Source: Lachnospiraceae bacterium
Lineage (GTDB): Bacteria > Bacillota > Clostridia > Lachnospirales > Lachnospiraceae
Direction of reading: 5' to 3'
NCBI GenBank assembly: GCA_017470985.1
Contig: JAFUXA010000014.1
Location: 184,196-248,195, forward strand
Length of the DNA stretch: 64,000 bases
In this document: positions 45,132-52,530 of the stretch, piece by piece
How positions within the stretch are numbered: position 1 is the stretch's first letter
Layout of the letters: each line of letters starts with the position of its first letter
Notes under the pieces: model-generated
What the model saw: the letters and a program-made list of their open reading frames with translations, nothing else
What the model was told of the DNA's origin: nothing
Database searches by the model: none
Made by a program: the position numbers and the translations under genes

Positions 45132-46979
45132 CTATTTGTTCTTTATAATAATATTTTTGGCAGTATAAATGGAAACAGAATTTCCAGGAATACTCACACT
45201 TTGCTGATTTTCTATATCCTTTTCCACAAAATCCAAAGTCTTCTCATCTGCTGTATTCATAATAAGTTTCCACTCTTTTGTTCTAGATACCTTTGGCAGA
45301 GCTAACTGCACTTCATCATAGTGGAAATTATAAGCTATATATACATTTTCATGCTCATTGGCATATTCGCCCACATACAATATACCTATAGCCTTCTGCT
45401 CCTCACCTATAAACATAAGCCAAGGTTCATAGCCATGATATGACAGATCAGGCATACCTATATGCTTGTAATCCGCCATTTTTACAGGATTTTCCTGACA
45501 AATAATAGTATGTTCCTCTCTAAATCTAATCAAATTGGATACAAATTCCACCATCTGTGCCTTAGCATTGGAATTAGCTGCATATTGAACCCAGCCAATG
45601 GAATTATCCTGACAATAAGGATTGTTATTGCCCTCCTGAGTATTCAATATTTCATCCCCACCTCTAAGAAGAGGAATTGCCTGAGACAAAAATGTAGTGC
45701 AAAGGCCATTTCTCACCTGTTGCAGTCTAGTCTGCAAAACCTGCTTATTCTTGGTCGGCCCTTCAATTCCATTATTGAAACTGAAGTTCACATTATCCCC
45801 ATCCCGGTTCATCTCTCCATTTGGCTCATTATGTTTCTCGCCATAAGAAACAGAATCCCACAATGTAAAACCATTGGTATTCGCAATATAATTTACAAAA
45901 CCATAATTTGAATTCTGCCTGCGAAGATAATTCACCAGCTGAGTCATAGAACCTTGCATATGATTCTGAATCTGTCTTGTAACATTCTGGAAAGAATTAT
46001 TATATACAAACAGATGCTTTGCACCCTTCTCCTCCAAGAGAATATCATCTGAAATATTATCATAGAATATCTTGGTATGAGCGAAGCCCGGATGCTTAGA
46101 TATCTCTTTTATAGGAATCAATACTCCAAGGAGATGAAATCCATCAACATGATAATTTTTCACCCAGTGCCACAGGCATGTAATTATATAGTCATCATTA
46201 CATTTAGGGGAAAATGATATTTCCATAATAACTTCCATTCCTAAACCATGTAATGCATCTATCATCTTCTTACAATTAGTGACCCCTTGAGCCCCTCCAA
46301 AATATGAGGCTTTTGGAGCCATATAACAGCCATGATCATATCCCCAATAATTGAGTTTATCCAGTGGTTCAATATCATATTCAATAGTTCTTCCACCGGT
46401 ACTTTTGGGAACCATATCATACATTAATTCCTCAAAATCATATATAGGCTGAAATTCAATGGCAGTAAATCCCATGTCCTTAATTCCAGGAGCCAGTTCC
46501 ATAACCCCCTTGTAATTGCCCTTCAAAGAAGGCTTCAGGCCATGATTCATAGTGAATCCACGCATATGAATCTTGTAAATAATCAACTCATCCGGCTCAA
46601 TATGCGGCAAGTTGTTCTGCCATTTATAATCTTCAAGATTAAATCCACCATATATCATGCAATCTCTCTCATATCGAGATGCATCTCCCCACTTATCTCT
46701 GCCTACAACAACTTCAGCATATGGGTCCATATATGTGTTTTCACCGGATTTATATCTATAACATATGTTTTTCCAGTCGTAGCCACTGATTACTACTGAA
46801 TATACATTGCCAATTCGATATTCATCTTCTATAACAATCTCATCCAGCAATTTAAAGTCGAACTTGTTGTATAACATAATAGCACATGGCAACCTGCCCT
46901 CTGTGGAAAATGTAAACATCATTCCGTCAGAAGTAAGTCTGGTTCCATATCCATTAAATTCGCCAATTCCATTAATCAT
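45132..46979 (-). CDS. GlgX/isoamylase-like GH13 protein lacking catalytic residues
   Basis: 615 residues. An N-terminal CBM48-like beta domain (about 1-115), a barrel (about 130-500) and a C-terminal beta domain (about 520-615) follow the glycogen-debranching layout; YWGYDHGCYMAPKASY, KHNEPNGEMNRDG and GNNNPYCQDNSIGWV are GlgX/isoamylase-like. The active site is gone. The nucleophile Asp expected in DGFRFD is Leu284 (DGFHLLGV), the acid Glu region reads TKIFYDN (302-308), the D-x-x-x-N-H motif of region I is absent, and the His-Asp pair of region IV reads Thr-Asn (368-369). It is probably a glucan-binding or regulatory pseudo-enzyme. First gene of an operon with DUF5662 and trpS. Confidence 0.8.
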   Translation of the reverse strand: MINGIGEFNGYGTRLTSDGMMFTFSTEGRLPCAIMLYNKFDFKLLDEIVIEDEYRIGNVYSVVISGYDWKNICYRYKSGENTYMDPYAEVVVGRDKWGDASRYERDCMIYGGFNLEDYKWQNNLPHIEPDELIIYKIHMRGFTMNHGLKPSLKGNYKGVMELAPGIKDMGFTAIEFQPIYDFEELMYDMVPKSTGGRTIEYDIEPLDKLNYWGYDHGCYMAPKASYFGGAQGVTNCKKMIDALHGLGMEVIMEISFSPKCNDDYIITCLWHWVKNYHVDGFHLLGVLIPIKEISKHPGFAHTKIFYDNISDDILLEEKGAKHLFVYNNSFQNVTRQIQNHMQGSMTQLVNYLRRQNSNYGFVNYIANTNGFTLWDSVSYGEKHNEPNGEMNRDGDNVNFSFNNGIEGPTKNKQVLQTRLQQVRNGLCTTFLSQAIPLLRGGDEILNTQEGNNNPYCQDNSIGWVQYAANSNAKAQMVEFVSNLIRFREEHTIICQENPVKMADYKHIGMPDLSYHGYEPWLMFIGEEQKAIGILYVGEYANEHENVYIAYNFHYDEVQLALPKVSRTKEWKLIMNTADEKTLDFVEKDIENQQSVSIPGNSVSIYTAKNIIIKNK

Positions 46980-47014
46980 AAATACGCGCCTACTCCTTTT
47001 TTACATACCCATTT

Positions 47015-47043
47015 ATTATACAAGAAATATTGCTTTTTTCCAA
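47015..47043 (-). promoter_or_regulatory. Promoter for the GH13-like gene operon
   Basis: TTGGAA (rc of 47038-47043) and TATAAT (rc of 47015-47020), 17 bases apart on the minus strand, about 35 bases before the ATG. Its -35 region is intermeshed with that of the divergent plus-strand promoter. Confidence 0.6.
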
Positions 47044-47058
47044 ACCCTTTCGTATAAT
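47030..47058 (+). promoter_or_regulatory. Promoter for the DUF1292 gene
   Basis: TTGCTT (47030-47035) and TATAAT (47053-47058), spacer 17, about 38 bases before the ATG on the plus strand. Confidence 0.6.
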
Positions 47059-47095
47059 TTGAGTGTATTTATCATTCCGCTGAAAGGAGATTATT

Positions 47096-47422
47096 ATGGC
47101 AAAGGACGAAGTATTTCCAGTTGATGAAAATGATGATGATGTAGTTGTCACAATTTCATTGGATGATGGAACAGAAATGACCTGCGAAATCCTCACAATC
47201 TTTGACTGTGGAGGGGACCAGGACTATATTGCTTTATTACCAATCGCTGAAAATGGCAAGCCACTTGGGGATGAATGTGACGAGGCATTCATCTATAGAT
47301 ATTTCGAAAACGAAGATGGCACTCCAGTATTGGATAATATTGCCACTGACGAAGAGTATGAAATGGTATCTGACAGATTTGATGAATTGCTGGACGAAGC
47401 AGAATTCGACGAGATGGATTAA
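47096..47422 (+). CDS. DUF1292 domain-containing protein (YrzB-like)
   Basis: 108 residues, highly acidic. The core VTISLDDGTEMTCEILTIFD and YIALLPI, then AFIYRYFENEDGTPVLDNIATDEEYEMVSDRF, is the DUF1292 pattern of small cytoplasmic proteins widespread in Firmicutes (YrzB in Bacillus, usually next to yrrK). Function unknown. Start ATG has GAAAGGAG upstream. It is one of two plus-strand genes in the window and converges on the helicase gene, the two stop codons overlapping. Confidence 0.88.
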   Translation: MAKDEVFPVDENDDDVVVTISLDDGTEMTCEILTIFDCGGDQDYIALLPIAENGKPLGDECDEAFIYRYFENEDGTPVLDNIATDEEYEMVSDRFDELLDEAEFDEMD

Positions 47423-47434
47423 TAACCCATCTCG
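47410..47434. terminator. Hairpin spanning two convergent stop codons
   Basis: CGAGATGG (47410-47417) and CCATCTCG (47427-47434) form a perfect eight-pair stem. The nine-base loop contains the stop codons of both convergent genes (47419-47421 and 47420-47422). There is no T tract on either side, so termination strength is unclear. Confidence 0.5.
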
Positions 47435-49233
47435 CCTATAAATCTGGATTTCACAAGAGTCTCACCCTTGTAGTTCTTAGGAACAACCAGGGTGAGATTT
47501 TCTTTTGCTCTGGTAATTGCCACATAGAACATTCTCCTCTCCTCCTCAATAGCCTTGACAGATACTGCCTTGTGAGAAGGAGCCACACCCTCATTACAAT
47601 CCATTATATATACATTTCGAAATTCCAATCCCTTGGATCCATGAAAAGTGTACAGATTGACTCCTGATGCCTCCTGATAACTGTCTCCTATCTTTTTGGA
47701 CATGAAATCTCTGGCCATCTCATATCTGCTAATAATCTCCTGCAGATTTCTCGCACCACTCAATACATGTTTCATATTCTCCACCAAAATCAGATATCCC
47801 TCATACTGCTCTCTATCCTTGGATATTTCCATCAAATATCTGTCATAGCCAATCTTTCTCATAATAAATTCCACAGCTGCTTCACCGGATAATCTCTTCA
47901 AAAAATCCACATCTCTTTCCAAAATATCTATTTTCTTACATAATCTGGGATTATCTATATAATAATTCCTCCAGGAATCAAAGGTGACCCACTCTCTTTC
48001 CAAACTATTTCTTACCAACCCTCGACTTGGTTTATTCATTACTCGAATCACATCTGACCTTTTCAAAATCTTGGAGGTCATCTTCAGATAACTTAATATA
48101 TCCATAACAACAAAATGCTCGTAAGGATTTTGAATTCGCTCCCTTATACATATATCAATCCCTGCTTTTTTCATACCCTGACATAATTCAATACTTTGGC
48201 TATGCTTTCTAAATAATACAGCAAAATCCTCAGGTTTCTCACCACTATTAATCCTACATTTAATTTCATTGATTATACTTGTATTTTCTTCTTCCTTACT
48301 TTCAACCTCCAGAACTCTTATACCACCTCCCAGCACATTTTCTGCATGTACTTCCTTTTCAAATCTGTTGCCATTATACTTCATCAGTTTCTGAGAAGCC
48401 TCAACAATTTCTCCGTTGCTTCTATAATTCCTGTCCAGCTGTATAGTTTTTAAATCAGGATAAATATTTCTAAAATTTAACATTATATCCGGTCTGGCTC
48501 CACGAAATCCATAGATAGACTGATCATCATCTCCTACAACAAACAGATTATTCTCAGGCTCGGCCAGTAGTTTAATAATATCAAACTGTAGCTCATTCAT
48601 ATCCTGTATTTCATCAATCAAAATATACCTAAATCTATTCTGCCATTTTCTTAATATATCTTCTCTGTCCATAAACAACTTCAAAGTCTCAGATAACATA
48701 TCATCAAAATCCAGATAATTATAGGAACGCTTATAAGTCTCATAATTTCTATATATTAATACAATATCCATATCCATCAATTTACTGGATTTATAATCAT
48801 CAAGATTTACCATATTATTCTTCATAAAACTGAGCTCTGCAGCAACTGCTGCAATAGTATCTTCCGATTCAACTGCGTAGCCCGATTTGATTACAGAATC
48901 TTTAATTAAATTATATTTTAATTTATCAGTTATAATCTGATATTTACCGCGGCACAACTCTTCCCGCAAAATCCCATAAAAAATAGAATGGAACGTTCCA
49001 AATACCACAGGCATATCTGCCGATACATAGTTTCTGAAACGTTCCCTCATCTCTATAGCAGCACTTTTTGTAAATGTAATAACCAGAATATGTTCTGGAG
49101 AAATATTACAATCTATAACAAGATGAGCGATTCTACGAACCAGAGTATAAGTCTTACCGCTACCCGGTCCAGCAATAGTCAGGCATGGTCCATCCACATG
49201 TTCCACAGCCCTAAGCTGAGCTTCATTAAGCAT
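47419..49233 (-). CDS. UvrD/PcrA-like superfamily 1 DNA helicase
   Basis: 604 residues. Q motif LNEAQLRAV, Walker A AGPGSGKT (21-28), motif Ia ITFTKSAAIEMRERF, TFHSIFY, Walker B with DEIQD (a UvrD-type DEQxD variant), VVGDDDQSIYGFRGA (motif III), QLDRNYRS (motif IV), LYTFHGSKGLEFRNVYI (motif V) and EERRMFYVAITRAKENL (motif VI). A 3'-5' translocase or helicase for repair or clearing of replication blocks. It is about 120 residues shorter than PcrA/UvrD, and the C-terminal Tudor-like tail is missing; it could be a paralogue of pcrA. Confidence 0.93.
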   Translation of the reverse strand: MLNEAQLRAVEHVDGPCLTIAGPGSGKTYTLVRRIAHLVIDCNISPEHILVITFTKSAAIEMRERFRNYVSADMPVVFGTFHSIFYGILREELCRGKYQIITDKLKYNLIKDSVIKSGYAVESEDTIAAVAAELSFMKNNMVNLDDYKSSKLMDMDIVLIYRNYETYKRSYNYLDFDDMLSETLKLFMDREDILRKWQNRFRYILIDEIQDMNELQFDIIKLLAEPENNLFVVGDDDQSIYGFRGARPDIMLNFRNIYPDLKTIQLDRNYRSNGEIVEASQKLMKYNGNRFEKEVHAENVLGGGIRVLEVESKEEENTSIINEIKCRINSGEKPEDFAVLFRKHSQSIELCQGMKKAGIDICIRERIQNPYEHFVVMDILSYLKMTSKILKRSDVIRVMNKPSRGLVRNSLEREWVTFDSWRNYYIDNPRLCKKIDILERDVDFLKRLSGEAAVEFIMRKIGYDRYLMEISKDREQYEGYLILVENMKHVLSGARNLQEIISRYEMARDFMSKKIGDSYQEASGVNLYTFHGSKGLEFRNVYIMDCNEGVAPSHKAVSVKAIEEERRMFYVAITRAKENLTLVVPKNYKGETLVKSRFIGEMGY

Positions 49234-49277
49234 ATATTACCTTTCACTCTATTTTGTTATCTGACCGCTAAATATTT

Positions 49278-49306
49278 AATTTAAATTTAATTTCATTCCA
49301 ATTCAA
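49278..49306 (-). promoter_or_regulatory. Possible promoter for the helicase gene
   Basis: TTGAAT (rc of 49301-49306) and TAAATT (rc of 49278-49283), 17 bases apart on the minus strand, within the AT-rich gap after gltX and about 45 bases before the ATG. Weak match in a very AT-rich stretch. Confidence 0.3.
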
Positions 49307-49367
49307 CTCATCTTCCAGATATTGAATTGAATTTCCTAAACAACCAACAATCTGCTTGCACCAGATT

Positions 49368-50834
49368 CTAGTTCAATTCTGCTGACAACTTCTCAATAGC
49401 AGCTTTAATTCTGCTGATTGATTCCTCTTTGCCAATCACTTCCATAATCTCTGTAGCTCCACCAGGAGTCATCTGCTTACCTGATACAGCTGTACGAAGT
49501 GGCCAAAGTACATAACCATTCTTGTATTCATGGTCTGTAACAAAATTCTTTACTGTCTCATAGATTGAATCATTTGAATAATCATCCAAAGCTTCTAATA
49601 CTGGAAGAACTTCCTTCAATACCTCAAGAGATGTCTCAGGTGTAGTCTTCATCTTCTTGTGAGAATACATCTCTATATCATAATCAGGTACAGCCTGGAA
49701 GAAATCAATATGATCTGCAATATCAGGGAAAGTCTCAATACGAGTCTTCACCATTGTAGCAATCTTCTTCAAATCATAGTCTTTGGTTACCACTTCCTTA
49801 ATATAAGGCAATGCCTTCTCATAGAATACATCGAAATCCATAGCCTTGATATATTCACCATTCATCCAGCGAAGTTTTGTCATATCAAATACAGCTGGTG
49901 ATTTATTAATATGTCTGTAATCAAATTTAGCAACTAAATCTGATAGTGACATAATTTCCTGATTATCCTCAGGGCTCCATCCCAACAAAGCAACGAAGTT
50001 GACAATTGCCTCTGTAACAAATCCCTGATCCAACAAATCCTCATAAGAAGAATGTCCGCTTCTCTTAGAAAGCTTCTGATGCTCCTCATTTGTAATAAGT
50101 GGGCAATGTACATATACAGGCACATCCCATCCAAAAGCTTCATATAATCTATTATATTTTGGAGAAGATGACAGATACTCATTTCCTCTAACCACATGTG
50201 TGATTCCCATCAAATGGTCATCAACAACATTGGCAAAATTATATGTAGGATAACCATCTGACTTAATGAGAATCATATCATCAAGTTCAGCATTATCAAC
50301 TGTAATTGTGCCATAAATCTCATCTTCAAAAGATGTTGTACCTGTTCTAGGGTTGTTCTGTCTAATAACATAAGGTACTCCTGCAGCCAACTTGGCATCA
50401 ATCTCTTCCTGAGATAAGTTCAGGCAGTGCTTATCATAAATTGATACTGTCTTGCCTTCTACAACTTCCTGCTTACATCTGGCTTCCAATTCCTCAGGAG
50501 TACAGAAGCAATAATATGCTTCTCCCTTTTCAATAAGCTTCTTGGCATACTCTAAGTAGATGCCCTGAGCCTGTCTCTCACTCTGCACATAAGGACCAAC
50601 TCCACCATCTTTGTCCGGTCCCTCATCATGAATCAGACCTGTTCCAGCCATTGTTCTATAGATAATATCAACAGCTCCTTCTACAAGTCTCTCCTGATCT
50701 GTATCTTCTATACGTAGAATGAAATCTCCATCCTCATGTTTTGATATTAAATATGCATATAAAGCTGTTCGCAAATTTCCTACATGCATACGTCCTGTTG
50801 GACTTGGTGCAAATCTTGTTCTAACCTTGCTCAT
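49368..50834 (-). CDS. gltX: Glutamyl-tRNA synthetase
   Basis: 488 residues, class I. HIGH variant HVGN at 17-20 ([22 protein letters not shown]) and KMSKS variant KLSKR, plus [17 protein letters not shown] and [19 protein letters not shown]. It charges tRNA-Glu. It starts at MSKVRTRF, preceded by GTGAGGA; twelve extra in-frame codons upstream are not used. It follows the VTC-DUF4956 pair by 125 bases. Confidence 0.96.
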   Translation of the reverse strand: MSKVRTRFAPSPTGRMHVGNLRTALYAYLISKHEDGDFILRIEDTDQERLVEGAVDIIYRTMAGTGLIHDEGPDKDGGVGPYVQSERQAQGIYLEYAKKLIEKGEAYYCFCTPEELEARCKQEVVEGKTVSIYDKHCLNLSQEEIDAKLAAGVPYVIRQNNPRTGTTSFEDEIYGTITVDNAELDDMILIKSDGYPTYNFANVVDDHLMGITHVVRGNEYLSSSPKYNRLYEAFGWDVPVYVHCPLITNEEHQKLSKRSGHSSYEDLLDQGFVTEAIVNFVALLGWSPEDNQEIMSLSDLVAKFDYRHINKSPAVFDMTKLRWMNGEYIKAMDFDVFYEKALPYIKEVVTKDYDLKKIATMVKTRIETFPDIADHIDFFQAVPDYDIEMYSHKKMKTTPETSLEVLKEVLPVLEALDDYSNDSIYETVKNFVTDHEYKNGYVLWPLRTAVSGKQMTPGGATEIMEVIGKEESISRIKAAIEKLSAELN

Positions 50835-50959
50835 TTTCGTCCTCACTTTTATTAAATATTTTTCCAACATCCATTATATAACAGAATGGCTGTTTAAAGT
50901 GTATTATATTACATACTTTTGTGCTAAATAATCATAGAAAATAAGCAAGTATTTGTCAA

Positions 50960-51640
50960 TTATAACTCTTCTAACTGGTTATAATCTGTTCTGCCACAAA
51001 TCACTGTAAGATTTCCATTTCTACAACGAATTTCATCCAGGAATTTCTTCTCATTAGCATCATTTATTAATCGGATTTTATAAGTCAATTCATACATACT
51101 TCCCATATTGGTCGTCTTAACGCGATTAAGCTTGGCTTCCCTGGTATATTTCTCAAATATATCATCAAAGATGTCGCTGTAATCCAAGTTCTCTGGAATT
51201 GTAACTCTAAGTTCCTTATCCATATTCCTATTCTCCGCAAATCCTGTGAAATGTAATATGAAATGAACCCCACAGATTACAAATGTAATAATAAAAGCCA
51301 AAGTAATAGCTGAAACACTTGTCAATATTCCTACAGTCATTGCAAAGAAAATGAAACCAATCTCCCTTGAAGTACCCTGCAAAGATCTAAATCTGACAAG
51401 GCTAAATGCACCAAGCACTGCCACTGATGCTCCAAGATTTCCATTTACCGCCAACATTACCACACATACAAGAGCCGGCAGAATAATCAATGTTCTCGCA
51501 AAATTCTTGGACACCTTTCCTGTATTCATATAAGTCAGCGCAATAACCAGGCCAAGCACAAGGGCTATACCTCCGTAAATGCATGCACTTCCCAGACTAA
51601 ATGATGTAGCCTCTGTTGATGTAATAAGTTCTGATAACAT
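50960..51640 (-). CDS. DUF4956 domain-containing membrane protein
   Basis: 226 residues from the preferred start (MLSELITSTE, with GGAGG eight bases upstream). About four membrane helices (about 15-125) are followed by a cytoplasmic C-terminal domain (about 140-226; LRVTIPENLDYSDIFDDIFEKYT). The segment SLVRFRSLQGTSREIGFIFFAMTVGI is typical of DUF4956. These proteins are regularly encoded beside VTC-domain proteins, as here, with a gap of 22 bases. Function unknown; a membrane partner or channel for the neighbouring polymerase is a reasonable guess. Confidence 0.85.
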   Translation of the reverse strand: MLSELITSTEATSFSLGSACIYGGIALVLGLVIALTYMNTGKVSKNFARTLIILPALVCVVMLAVNGNLGASVAVLGAFSLVRFRSLQGTSREIGFIFFAMTVGILTSVSAITLAFIITFVICGVHFILHFTGFAENRNMDKELRVTIPENLDYSDIFDDIFEKYTREAKLNRVKTTNMGSMYELTYKIRLINDANEKKFLDEIRCRNGNLTVICGRTDYNQLEEL

Positions 51641-51662
51641 AATATTTTCCTCCATTTATAGT

Positions 51663-52370
51663 TTATTGAGCTTTGCGCTCATTAATTAACTGCTTCTTAT
51701 AGAAATTTCCATATTTGGAAAAAGAAGTATCATAAATCTCATATTTCGAAAGTAATCTTGCAAACCAAAGTGGCATAGCATCACTGATTTTCACTTCCAT
51801 CAGATGATATCCGGCTGATAATAGATACTCATTATCATCATCCCAATCCAAGGTCAGATTATCCACTCTGCTTCTGATATTTATGTCAAATGTCACTCTA
51901 AAGGATGAGTCCTCATTTCCATACATGGCTATTCTGTCATAAGCGATATAACGTTTAGGATACAACTCGTAATGGTTGAGGAAGTAATCTATCTCATTAA
52001 ATATCTGACCACTTTTTTGAGGTGTAATACCATTTTCAATATAATCAATCGCCTGTTCTATAGGCAGAATAATTCGCCTCTTATTTACCAGACCATTATA
52101 TTTCTTCTTGATTTCCAGGAAATATTTACCCTGTTCCTTGGGTTCTCCATAACAGCGGATTCTGAACTTCTCCTTGTATTTAGGTTTCTCAATTGATGTG
52201 CGAATCAGCTCATTGTCCATGGTATCAAAATATATATTTCTTATGGTATGTAATCCGTACTCGTCCTCTGTCATATACTGATCCAGCTCCGATTTAAATC
52301 TCTTATAAGTTTCATTATCTAATAAATATTTCTTCTCATATCTATTGAACACTTTTTGATCAGCCATCAT
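51663..52370 (-). CDS. VTC domain-containing polyphosphate polymerase-like protein
   Basis: About 235 residues forming one VTC tunnel domain: NRYEKKYLLDNETYKRFKSEL, the phosphate-binding basic strands (KPKYKEKFRIRCYG, GKYFLEIKKKYNGLVNKRR) and the late acidic strand YHLMEVKISDAMPLWFARLL. In yeast Vtc4 this domain makes polyphosphate from ATP, and several bacterial homologues are thought to do the same. The key basic residues and the metal-binding Glu seem present, so activity is plausible. GGAGG precedes two adjacent ATGs; the first is used. Paired with DUF4956 downstream. Confidence 0.87.
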   Translation of the reverse strand: MMADQKVFNRYEKKYLLDNETYKRFKSELDQYMTEDEYGLHTIRNIYFDTMDNELIRTSIEKPKYKEKFRIRCYGEPKEQGKYFLEIKKKYNGLVNKRRIILPIEQAIDYIENGITPQKSGQIFNEIDYFLNHYELYPKRYIAYDRIAMYGNEDSSFRVTFDINIRSRVDNLTLDWDDDNEYLLSAGYHLMEVKISDAMPLWFARLLSKYEIYDTSFSKYGNFYKKQLINERKAQ

Positions 52371-52469
52371 AGCTACCTCCTTCAAAAATCTATTCAAATA
52401 CTTGATTTATTTGATAATGAAATTCTAAAATCCCTAAGTGATGGTTATGTGAAGATGGATAAAATGTTA

Positions 52470-52509
52470 AATGAAAAAACTCCTTACAAGCACAAAGCTT
52501 ATAAGGAGT
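52470..52509 (-). terminator. Strong intrinsic terminator after the five-gene cluster
   Basis: A 13-pair stem (52479-52491 with 52497-52509), containing one G-U wobble, closes a five-base loop and is followed on the minus strand by TTTTTTCATTT. It lies about 20 bases past the stop of the cNMP-barrel gene and separates the cluster from the VTC-DUF4956 pair. Confidence 0.9.
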
Positions 52510-52530
52510 ATAAATATCTCATCTATTCAA

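Noticed and set aside
50835-50959. TATAAT-like boxes upstream of gltX as a promoter
   Set aside because: Two good -10-like hexamers occur, but neither has an acceptable -35 at 16-18 bases, so no promoter is claimed.
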